A DNA stretch of 6,050 nt. Origin: Cyanobacteriota bacterium (GTDB lineage: Bacteria; Cyanobacteriota; Cyanobacteriia; PCC-6307; Cyanobiaceae). Positions within the stretch are counted from its first letter, which is position 1. Every line of letters starts with the position of its first letter. The translations under genes were made by a program, and so were the position numbers. Positions 1 to 5,286 of this stretch are shown piece after piece. The DNA lies in assembly GCA_947463165.1 (NCBI GenBank), contig CANHSW010000142.1:1-6050 (forward strand), in the 5' to 3' direction. A model generated the notes under the pieces. That model did not search any database. It was given only the letters and a program-made list of their open reading frames with translations, and had not been told where the DNA came from.

Positions 1-656
1 CCCTCTAGCCAGGCCCTGATCTCCACCACCCGCCGGCTGCGCTCGGCCATCGAGCGGGTGTCCACGCCCCCAGGGGCACTGGGGGAGGGCGTTGGCAAGG
101 GTCTTTCCCCACCGGGGGCGGGCTGGGCTGCGGGTGGGGGTGCGGCTGCGGCTGCGGCTGCGGCTGCGGGCAGGAATGCATACACGCCGCTCCGCCAGGC
201 CCACAGGTCGGGCGCGCTGCGGGAGGCCAGGGCGATCGCCTCCCCATCCAGCCAGAACACCAATCGGGCCCGCGCGTCGGCTGCCAAGCGCTCCCGGCGG
301 GTGTTGAAGGCTTCCCAGCGGGCGGCGTCAAACCAGCCCGGGCGGCCGATCACATGCACCACAGGCGCCTGGCGCGCGTTGTTCACCAGCCGGGCTTCCA
401 GCATCGGCACATCGAGAATCTTGGCGCTGAGCGGCAGCCGATCGCTGCGCAATCCCGCGCGCTGAAGCACCCGGTCGAGGGCTTCCAGCACCTGCCGCCG
501 CAAACCCTCATCCGGCGCCTCCACCAGCAGCCACTGAAACGGGGGCCCATGGATCAGGGTGCGGCTGAGGCGAAGAAAGTCGTCGTGGCACGGCCCCGGC
601 AGCTGGCGGGCTTCAGCCAGCCTCGCTTGTTCGATCGCGAAGCCTGAACTCACCAT
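1..656 (-). CDS. Partial STAND-partner protein with WAWRSG-type domain and Ala/Pro linker (C-terminus beyond window)
   Basis: An uninterrupted minus-strand frame starts at ATG 656-654 and runs off the left edge after 218 codons, so the protein is truncated by the window. Residues about 40-162 form an alpha/beta domain: QWLLVEAP (41-48), a helix, LPLSAKILDVP, then APVVHVIGRPGWFD (97-110), FNTRRERL (117-124), ARLVFWLDG (130-138) and PDLWAWRSGVYAF (149-161). I associate the series 'LN.RRE.L ... LVFWLP ... APDLWSWRSGVFEF' with cyanobacterial and other bacterial proteins that carry TPR repeats after this domain, usually beside a STAND-like ATPase. It resembles an NTPase fold without a Walker A. 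An Ala/Pro/Gly-rich linker follows (163-198, nine Ala in a row), then a charged helix (SMAERSRRVVEIRAWLE) where TPRs would be expected to begin. The start is set by an in-frame TGA, the stop of the upstream ATPase, seven codons before it; no clear Shine-Dalgarno is visible. The gene is probably cotranscribed with the ATPase 18 bases upstream. The frame is well supported; the function is inference. Confidence 0.8.
   Translation of the reverse strand, partial: MVSSGFAIEQARLAEARQLPGPCHDDFLRLSRTLIHGPPFQWLLVEAPDEGLRRQVLEALDRVLQRAGLRSDRLPLSAKILDVPMLEARLVNNARQAPVVHVIGRPGWFDAARWEAFNTRRERLAADARARLVFWLDGEAIALASRSAPDLWAWRSGVYAFLPAAAAAAAAAPPPAAQPAPGGERPLPTPSPSAPGGVDTRSMAERSRRVVEIRAWLE
141..169. repeat. 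Hexanucleotide simple repeat (TGCGGC, about 4.8 copies)
   Basis: The 6-base unit TGCGGC is repeated four times perfectly from 141 to 164 and continues for five more bases. On the coding (minus) strand it reads as alternating GCA and GCC alanine codons and makes the poly-Ala part of the linker in the 656-1 gene. The unit is a multiple of three, so gain or loss of copies would change linker length without shifting the frame. Confidence 0.85.
232..239. repeat. HIP1 octamer GCGATCGC
   Basis: A perfect copy of the highly iterated palindrome abundant in many cyanobacterial genomes, here inside the 656-1 gene. Confidence 0.6.
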
Positions 657-674
657 GGTGGAAGGGGTTCCGGC

Positions 675-1982
675 TCAGCCGCCTGCCGCCCCGTAGCCCT
701 CTAGGGTGCGCACCACCGGATGGCTGCGGCGCCAGGTGCCGTCGTTGTATTGCAGCAAGGCCAAGCGATGCAACAACTGCTGCGCTTGTTCGTCGTTGCC
801 ACCATCGGCAGGGTTGCGGTCGATCGTCTTGAGCAAGACGTAATCCGCCGGCTTGAGGAAATAGCGATAGTCGGCCGCCAGTTTTTCAATCGCCGTTTGC
901 ACCACGCTGGCATCAATCCGATCCTCGGCCAGCTCACAGCAGAGTTTCAGCAGACGCAACAGCTCCCGTGGATGGCCGCCGCTGAACTCCACCAAGCGAT
1001 CCACCTCAGCATCACTGGTAAACAAACAACGGTCGGCTCGCAACAGCAGCAGCTGGCGCATCGTTCTCCATCCGGCTTCAAAGGGGAGGCCATCTCGCTC
1101 GTACAGCTTCATCATCGGCAAGACAATATCGGCATCGAGCTTGCCGCCGAGACGCCCGTCGTACTTCAAATGCAGCGGCGCCGTATAGATCACCAGGGTT
1201 GCGATGGCCAGCAACTGCTCCGCATCCTGCACGAAGAATTGCTGGGTATCTTCGCCGCGCATCTTGTCGGTGCCATCGATCAGAAACAGCAGCCGCTCGG
1301 CCCGAGCCTCCCGCACCAAGTGGGCCTCTGCCCTACGAATGAGCGTGTTGAAGGCCTGGGCCAGGGTGGTGAAATCATTGCGAATTTCACGCCGCCATTC
1401 ACTCTTCTGGCTGGATCCGGTCTTGAAGGCGGCCGTAAACGAGGCCAAGAGCTTGATCAGGCCAGGGATCCCACCACCACCCTCGGCCACCGTCTTGAGT
1501 TCCGCACTCAACTCCTTTGTTGTGGCCTGGGTTTCCACCACGTTGCCAAACCAGCGTTGCAGGGGCTCAAGGGCCTCTGCCCCCAAAACAAAGCCGTCGC
1601 CATGGAGCCGTTCCAGCAAGGTTTCAGCCATGGCCATCAGCACTTCGGTGTACTGCAGGTTGTTGCGGTCCAACTTGGCCAACACATCCACCTCCACCAC
1701 ATAAAACCGCCTCGATGCGTTCAGCTGCACCGCATAACGGCGCAACTCGGTGGTCTTGCCGATGCCGATATGGCCAAAGAACAGGATGTGCTTTTCATGG
1801 GGCGCGAAGAAAGCATTGCTGGCGGGATCCCAGCCAAAATTGCGCGCCAGGCGGGTGAAGGTTTTTTCGCTGCCCCGCGCCTCCTGCGAATCCACATATC
1901 TGGGATCCTGATCGGACAACGCCTCTTCGTACTCAATTTTTTGCAGTACTTCGAGCAGGTGGCTTGGGGGTTGATAATCCAT
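675..1982 (-). CDS. STAND/AAA-like P-loop ATPase with winged-helix-like C-terminus
   Basis: A 435-residue, probably soluble NTPase. After an N-terminal helical lead with DPRYVD (26-31), the Walker A is GHIGIGKT (70-77) and the Walker B is LLFLIDGTD (231-239), preceded by hydrophilic helices. A strand LVIYTAP (263-269) sits where a sensor-1 strand is expected. GGHPREL (335-341) matches the Gly-x-Pro/sensor-2 region shared by STAND and Cdc6/Orc-type ATPases. The C-terminus (about 370-430) reads as a winged helix, ending QYNDGTWRRSHPVVRTLEGY. No membrane segment or nuclease motif is seen, so this looks like the sensor/switch ATPase of a system whose partner is the next gene (656-1). The start ATG at 1982 lies 33 bases after the SPFH stop, with a weak purine-rich stretch (GGTGGA) upstream, so the three genes may form one transcript. 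Sampled sequence lines have about 50-57% GC, against 67-78% in the neighbours, which suggests acquisition. The NTPase call is firm; a defence or signalling role is inferred. Confidence 0.88.
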   Translation of the reverse strand: MDYQPPSHLLEVLQKIEYEEALSDQDPRYVDSQEARGSEKTFTRLARNFGWDPASNAFFAPHEKHILFFGHIGIGKTTELRRYAVQLNASRRFYVVEVDVLAKLDRNNLQYTEVLMAMAETLLERLHGDGFVLGAEALEPLQRWFGNVVETQATTKELSAELKTVAEGGGGIPGLIKLLASFTAAFKTGSSQKSEWRREIRNDFTTLAQAFNTLIRRAEAHLVREARAERLLFLIDGTDKMRGEDTQQFFVQDAEQLLAIATLVIYTAPLHLKYDGRLGGKLDADIVLPMMKLYERDGLPFEAGWRTMRQLLLLRADRCLFTSDAEVDRLVEFSGGHPRELLRLLKLCCELAEDRIDASVVQTAIEKLAADYRYFLKPADYVLLKTIDRNPADGGNDEQAQQLLHRLALLQYNDGTWRRSHPVVRTLEGYGAAGG

Positions 1983-2015
1983 CGATCGCGTCCACCAAAA
2001 GCAGACTAATTGGGC

Positions 2016-2924
2016 TCAGCCCTTCTCCTGCAAGCCCTTCAGGGCCGCCAGCAGGCTGGCCGGGCTCTGGGGATCCACCATCAGCACGCTGCCGGCGGGG
2101 GCATTCACCAACTTCTCGCCCATGGCCATCCAGTCCTTGGCCAGCAGCAGCCTGAGGCTCTCGGCCGCGGCTGGGTGGGCTTCGATCACCGTCGCCAGCT
2201 GCTTGGCCGCCGCGGCCCGCGCCTCGGCCAGCAGCAACTGCTGCTTGGCCTGGGCGTCGGCCTCCAGCAGCAGGGCCTCCTGCTTGGCCTTGGCATCGAG
2301 CACCAGGGCCTCGGCCCGACCCCGGGCCGCATTCACCTGGGATTCCCTCTCCCCCTCGGAGCGAAGCACCGCCGCCCGCTTCTCCCGCTCGGCGGTCATC
2401 TGCTGCTCCATCGCCTGCTGCACCCCCTTGGTGGGCTTGATGTCCCGCATCTCCACCCGGGTCACCTTCACGCCCCAGGGGTCGGTGGCCTGGTCCAGTT
2501 CCTGCAGCAGCACCTCATTCACCTCGGAGCGGGTGGTGAAGGTTTGATCGAGATCCAGCTTGCCCATCTCGGCGCGGATCTGGGTGAGCACCAGGTTCAC
2601 CATCGCCGCCTGCAGGTTGTCGACGGCGTAGTAGGCGCGGGCGTGTTCCAGCAACTGCCAGTACACCACCGCATCCACCTCGATCGAAACGTTGTCGCGA
2701 GTGATGCATTGCTGGGGCGGGATGTCGAGCACCCGCTCCTTGAGCGATTCGTGGCTCACCACCCGCTCCAGCCCCGGAATCACCAGGGAGAGGCCGGGGG
2801 AGAGCTGGCGGTTGTACTTGCCAAGCCGCTCCACCAGCATCGAGCGGCTGCTGCTGGTCACCTTCACGCCCCTGATACCGAGCGCCGCCAGCACCACCAA
2901 CACCGGCACAAAAAGCGCTTCCAT
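2016..2924 (-). CDS. SPFH/band 7 (stomatin/paraslipin-like) membrane protein
   Basis: A 302-residue SPFH-domain protein. A single N-terminal hydrophobic segment (about 3-16) anchors it to the membrane. The band 7 core follows, with the hallmark ERLGKYNRQLSPGLSLVIP (32-50), the strand block VLDIPPQQCITRDNVSIEVDAVVYW (65-89) and RSEVNEVLLQELD...WGVKVTRVEMRDI (132-162). Residues about 165-245 are a long Ala/Glu/Lys/Arg-rich coiled coil typical of stomatin oligomers. The C-terminal tail (246-302) is weakly conserved. Proteins of this family form ring-like assemblies in membrane microdomains and often work with NfeD proteins. Here the NfeD-like gene is divergent, 146 bases away, and the ATPase gene follows 33 bases downstream on the same strand. 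Length matches the stomatin/QmcA-like group. ATG 2924 is chosen because it directly precedes the anchor; the Shine-Dalgarno is poor. Confidence 0.93.
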   Translation of the reverse strand: MEALFVPVLVVLAALGIRGVKVTSSSRSMLVERLGKYNRQLSPGLSLVIPGLERVVSHESLKERVLDIPPQQCITRDNVSIEVDAVVYWQLLEHARAYYAVDNLQAAMVNLVLTQIRAEMGKLDLDQTFTTRSEVNEVLLQELDQATDPWGVKVTRVEMRDIKPTKGVQQAMEQQMTAEREKRAAVLRSEGERESQVNAARGRAEALVLDAKAKQEALLLEADAQAKQQLLLAEARAAAAKQLATVIEAHPAAAESLRLLLAKDWMAMGEKLVNAPAGSVLMVDPQSPASLLAALKGLQEKG

Positions 2925-3070
2925 CCCTGGATCACCACTTGCCGAACCTTAGGCAGGGCCGTCAATGCCCACCGACACCTGCCCACCGCCTGCTGGCCGC
3001 CATGGGCTTGATTCTTATTTGCCAAACCAGGGGCAGGATGGGGCGGTTCCACCGCCTGGGCCCCACTTAG
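2925..3070. promoter_or_regulatory. Divergent intergenic region between SPFH and NfeD-like genes
   Basis: These 146 bases must hold the promoters for both flanking genes. The only AT-rich stretch is about 3007-3024 (TTGATTCTTATTTGCC). On the minus strand it reads TTGGCAAATAAGAATCAA, which contains a -10-like TAAGAAT, but no convincing -35/-10 pair can be fixed by eye for either direction. The region also carries a 20-base imperfect direct repeat (listed separately) and a small hairpin, GGCGG-TTCCA-CCGCC, at 3042-3056 just upstream of the NfeD-like start. No RNA gene is recognisable. Confidence 0.4.
2939..3038. repeat. Pair of imperfect direct repeats, TTGCCnAACCnnnGGCAGG
   Basis: Copies lie at 2939-2958 and 3019-3038, exactly 80 bases apart start to start, and match at 15 of 20 positions. 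The conserved blocks are TTGCC, AACC and GGCAGG. Each copy contains a TGCC-N8-GGCA inverted pair. The placement between divergent promoters would suit an operator, but this is a by-eye match and could be chance in GC-rich DNA. Confidence 0.35.
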
Positions 3071-3535
3071 ATGCCACCCCTCCTCTGGCTTGGGCTGGCG
3101 GGCCTGCTGCTCACAGCGGTGCTGATCGGTTTGGACAACGACGGCCTGCTGCTGGTGGGCGGGCTGGCGGGCCTGGTGCTGGCTCTGCTCAGCGGCAGCG
3201 CACCGCTGCTGCCGGTAGGGGGGCAGCTGCTGGTGTTCGCCGCGCTGGTGGCGGTTGCCTACAGCCTGGTGCGGCGCTGGTCGATGGCCAGGGGTGAGCG
3301 GGCGATTCCACCGGCGGCCGGCGCGGAGCTGGCGGAGGTGATCACGGCCTTCGACCAGCGCGGCGAGGGCCGGGTGCGCTGGCAGGGCCAGAGCTGGGCA
3401 GCCCGCAACCTGGAGCCAGGCCGGCCCCTGATCAGCGGCAGCGCTGTAATCGTGATGGGCCGCGAGGGCACCCGTCTGCAGGTGTTACCCCATGGCGACC
3501 TGTTACCCCGAGGGGACAGCCGCTCTAGCAGCTAA
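3071..3535 (+). CDS. NfeD-like membrane protein with C-terminal OB-fold domain
   Basis: A 154-residue short NfeD-type protein, without the N-terminal ClpP-like serine protease domain of long NfeD proteins. The first 65 residues are very hydrophobic and probably form two to four membrane helices (about 3-20, 24-42 and 48-67), followed by the basic boundary VRRWSMARGER. The C-terminal soluble part (about 86-142) fits the NfeD OB-fold: LAEVITAFDQRGEGRVRWQGQSW, then PGRPLISGSAVIVMGREGTRLQVLP. NfeD proteins pair with SPFH proteins in membrane quality control or lipid microdomains, and the SPFH gene here is divergent and adjacent. The start is well bounded, because an in-frame TAG (3068-3070) directly precedes the ATG. 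No Shine-Dalgarno is visible, and a small hairpin lies 14 bases upstream. Confidence 0.85.
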   Translation: MPPLLWLGLAGLLLTAVLIGLDNDGLLLVGGLAGLVLALLSGSAPLLPVGGQLLVFAALVAVAYSLVRRWSMARGERAIPPAAGAELAEVITAFDQRGEGRVRWQGQSWAARNLEPGRPLISGSAVIVMGREGTRLQVLPHGDLLPRGDSRSSS

Positions 3536-3545
3536 CGACCCCACT

Positions 3546-3561
3546 TCAGCTAGCAAGCTGA
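3546..3561. terminator. Candidate bidirectional hairpin between convergent genes
   Basis: TCAGCT (3546-3551) and AGCTGA (3556-3561) form a perfect 6-base stem with a 4-base loop. It lies in the 47-base gap between the NfeD-like stop (3535) and the stop of the convergent SLOG gene (3583). There is no T-tract on either side, so a canonical intrinsic terminator is not demonstrated. Placement is the main support. Confidence 0.35.
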
Positions 3562-3582
3562 TCCCGCCAGCTAACTGATCCC

Positions 3583-4095
3583 TCAGTCGAAGAACATCAG
3601 GCTCACCACCTTGCCCATGTCCTCGGCGATGCGGCAGCTGGCCAGCAGCGTTTCGCTGTCATGGAAGGCGTAGCAGATCAATTGATCGCAGCGGTTGATG
3701 ATGTCCTGATTGCAGAGGCTGCTGGCCATCGGCAGGGGCATTTCATCGTGCTCTGGCTTCTCCACCAGGTGCAACACCTGCTCCAGCTGCTCGCGGGATT
3801 CGCCCGGCTGACGATCGAGGCTCTGGGGTAGCAGCACGGTGAGCTGGCCAGGGGCCACCTCCAACACACTGCGAATCACGGCGGAATTCACCCCCTGGGA
3901 GCCGGAGGTGATCAGGCGATGCCCCTCCTGGGCCAGGGAGCGGGCCACCAGTTCCACCAGATGCAGCGACACCACGGGCACGTGGCGGCTGCCCAGGATG
4001 GCGATGCGACGCTGGCTGCGGTCCTGGAGCATGGCCAGCTCCTGGGCAAGGGTATCGATGCGATCGATATTCAAAAAATCCAGGGACCGCGTCAC
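3583..4095 (-). CDS. SLOG/DprA-like Rossmann protein (cyanobacterial 'DNA recombination-mediator protein A' type)
   Basis: A 170-residue single-domain protein. The nucleotide-binding-like core has RIAILGSRHVP (30-40), a helix LHLVELVARSLAQEG, HRLITSGSQGVNSAVIRSVLE (59-79), TVLLPQSLDRQP (86-97) and a later strand/helix RCDQLICYAFHDSETLLASCRIAEDMGKVVSLMFF. The paired GSR and TSGSQG(V)N motifs are those of the SLOG/DprA/LOG superfamily. Full-length DprA is about twice this size and has extra domains, so a role in DNA uptake should not be assumed. Small SLOG proteins bind or process nucleotide-like ligands. The start is a GTG at 4095-4093, giving an N-terminus TRSLDFLNIDRIDTLAQELAMLQ; GGTGGG lies upstream. 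It follows the phosphotransacetylase-like gene by 60 bases on the same strand and probably belongs to the same transcript. The family call is good; the molecular function is unknown. Confidence 0.85.
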   Translation of the reverse strand: MTRSLDFLNIDRIDTLAQELAMLQDRSQRRIAILGSRHVPVVSLHLVELVARSLAQEGHRLITSGSQGVNSAVIRSVLEVAPGQLTVLLPQSLDRQPGESREQLEQVLHLVEKPEHDEMPLPMASSLCNQDIINRCDQLICYAFHDSETLLASCRIAEDMGKVVSLMFFD

Positions 4096-4142
4096 CAGTA
4101 GCCCACCGCCTGCCCCGCGAAGCTAGCAGTGTTGCCGGGAAC

Positions 4143-4156
4143 ACCGGGGCTCCGGT
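4143..4156. other. Short GC-rich inverted repeat at the end of the phosphotransacetylase-like gene
   Basis: ACCGG (4143-4147) and CCGGT (4152-4156) pair around GGCT; the last base overlaps the stop codon of the minus-strand gene. There is no T-tract, so this is more likely a 3'-end or processing structure, or chance, than a strong terminator. It lies in the 60-base gap before the SLOG gene. Confidence 0.25.
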
Positions 4157-5286
4157 CAGCCAGGCAGGCCCATGCGGGCGAACAGGGGGCTGAAATCACA
4201 GGATTCCTCCACCAGTCGCAGCGCATAGGTGGCCTTCACCGATTCGTGGATGCCCACATTGCCGAAGGCGTGTTCGATCAACTCCACAGTGGTGAGGGTG
4301 TCATGATCCACCTTCAACAGCGGTACATCGAGCTCCTCAGCGCGATTCAGCAGTTGCGGCAGCGGTTCTCCCGCACCGGTGAGGATCAAGCACTGGGTGG
4401 AGGCCTCCAGGGCCGCCAGCTGGATGTCGGTGCGATCGGCGCCGGTGACCACGGCCATGTTGCGGCGGCGGCGGAAGAACTCCATGGCGGCGTTGACGTT
4501 CATCGCCCCGATCGAGAGCGTTTCCACCAGCAGATCGAGCCGATCGCGGCAACAGAGCACCCGGGCATCAAGGCGGCGAGCCAGCTCCGCCACCGTGACG
4601 CTGCGCAGCAGGGGGCTGCGGGGCATCACCCCCAACACGGGCAAACCAAGCCGCTCCAGGGCAGGCGCCACCTGCTCGCGCAGGGCCGGCACAGCATCGG
4701 GCTCCACCGCGTTCAGCACCACGCCCAGCAGCAGGTCCCCCAACTGATCGCGGGCGGCCAGCAGCGGGTCGAGGCTACGGCTGTCGCGCCAGGGGTGCAC
4801 CAGCAGCACCGGCGCCTGCAAGCCCTGGGCCAGTTGGGGCAAGCTGAGGCCATAGAGGAGTCCCTCCTGGAGGCTGCCACCGGCCTCCAGCAGGGCCACA
4901 GCGTCGCCGTCCGCCTGCAGTTGCTGGCGCAGGGCCTCAAAGCCGCCGCCGGGCTGCAGATTGCCGGCCAGCAGCCGCCGCTCCGCCGAGGCCCGATCGA
5001 GCACATCCACCGAGGGCAGCAACTGGCTGGCGGGGAGACCCAGGGTGGCACCGACAAAGTTCACATCGGCATCCAGGGGCAATACATCCAGGGCCAATGC
5101 ATCCAATGCCAATGCATCGGCGGGGGCGCCGGCAGCGGCGGCAACGCCGGCCTCGAGATCGGCGGCCAGGGGTTTGCCAAAAAGCAGCTTCACCCCACGC
5201 CTGAGCAGCTGACGCCCCAGTCCCAGCACCACCGCTGACTTGCCGCCAAAGGGAACACAGGAACCAACCAACAGGATGGGGGCCAT
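4156..5286 (-). CDS. Phosphotransacetylase-family P-loop/DRTGG protein (BioD-like N-domain, no PTA catalytic domain)
   Basis: A 376-residue cytoplasmic protein. The N-terminal BioD-like P-loop domain begins MAPILLVGSCVPFGGKSAVVLG, with the nucleotide-binding loop G8-S17 (key residues GGKS, 14-17). Further features of this domain are VALLEAGGSLQEGLLYGLSLPQLA (about 130-153), APVLLVHPWRD (158-168) and LLGVVLNAV (186-194). The C-terminal part (about 225-345) is a DRTGG-type domain: VTVAELARRLDARVLCC, IGAMNVNAAMEFF, MAVVTGADRTDIQLAAL (277-293), CLILTG and VPLLKVDHDTLTTVELIE. This is the arrangement found upstream of the catalytic domain in long bacterial phosphotransacetylases, but the catalytic domain itself is absent, so it is more likely a nucleotide- or metabolite-sensing regulator than an enzyme making acetyl phosphate. 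I choose ATG 5286 over an in-frame ATG at 5355, because 5286 overlaps the ebsA stop as TGATG (translational coupling) and directly precedes the first beta strand. Residues 58-72 are a pentad repeat. Confidence 0.88.
   Translation of the reverse strand: MAPILLVGSCVPFGGKSAVVLGLGRQLLRRGVKLLFGKPLAADLEAGVAAAAGAPADALALDALALDVLPLDADVNFVGATLGLPASQLLPSVDVLDRASAERRLLAGNLQPGGGFEALRQQLQADGDAVALLEAGGSLQEGLLYGLSLPQLAQGLQAPVLLVHPWRDSRSLDPLLAARDQLGDLLLGVVLNAVEPDAVPALREQVAPALERLGLPVLGVMPRSPLLRSVTVAELARRLDARVLCCRDRLDLLVETLSIGAMNVNAAMEFFRRRRNMAVVTGADRTDIQLAALEASTQCLILTGAGEPLPQLLNRAEELDVPLLKVDHDTLTTVELIEHAFGNVGIHESVKATYALRLVEESCDFSPLFARMGLPG
5070..5114. repeat. 15-base tandem repeat, three copies, inside the phosphotransacetylase-like gene
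   Basis: The copies are 5070-5084 (CATCCAGGGGCAATA), 5085-5099 (CATCCAGGGCCAATG) and 5100-5114 (CATCCAATGCCAATG), and a fourth begins with CATC. On the coding strand each unit gives five residues: ALALD, ALALD, VLPLD. It lies in a loop-like segment between the P-loop domain's first helix/strand block and DVNFVGATLGLP, so it looks like an in-frame slippage expansion. Confidence 0.85.

Noticed and set aside
5..647. Several overlapping frames on both strands at the left end (minus 331-5, plus 58-465, plus 354-647)
   Set aside because: All give Arg/Pro/Ala-rich low-complexity products. The minus frame starting at 656 is open to the edge and has a recognisable domain, so the others are shadows.
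720..2009. Long open frame on the plus strand antisense to the ATPase (429 codons)
   Set aside because: It mirrors the coding gene, its product is Gln/His/Leu-rich with no recognisable motif, and the minus-strand frame has a full P-loop ATPase architecture.
2010..3011. Long plus-strand frame antisense to the SPFH gene (333 codons)
   Set aside because: It is a low-complexity Leu/Gly/His/Gln-rich product created by reading high-GC SPFH codons backwards. It also continues through the intergenic region without any family signature.
3529..3582. Short repeated words (CAGCTAAC, CTGATCCC) between the convergent genes, considered as an attachment site or CRISPR-like repeat
   Set aside because: The words are 8 bases or shorter, without regular spacers or any nearby integrase; they are explained by the hairpin region and chance.
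4129..5238. Long plus-strand frame antisense to the phosphotransacetylase-like gene (369 codons)
   Set aside because: Its composition is Gln/Gly/His-rich with no domain, and the opposite strand encodes a coherent P-loop/DRTGG protein.
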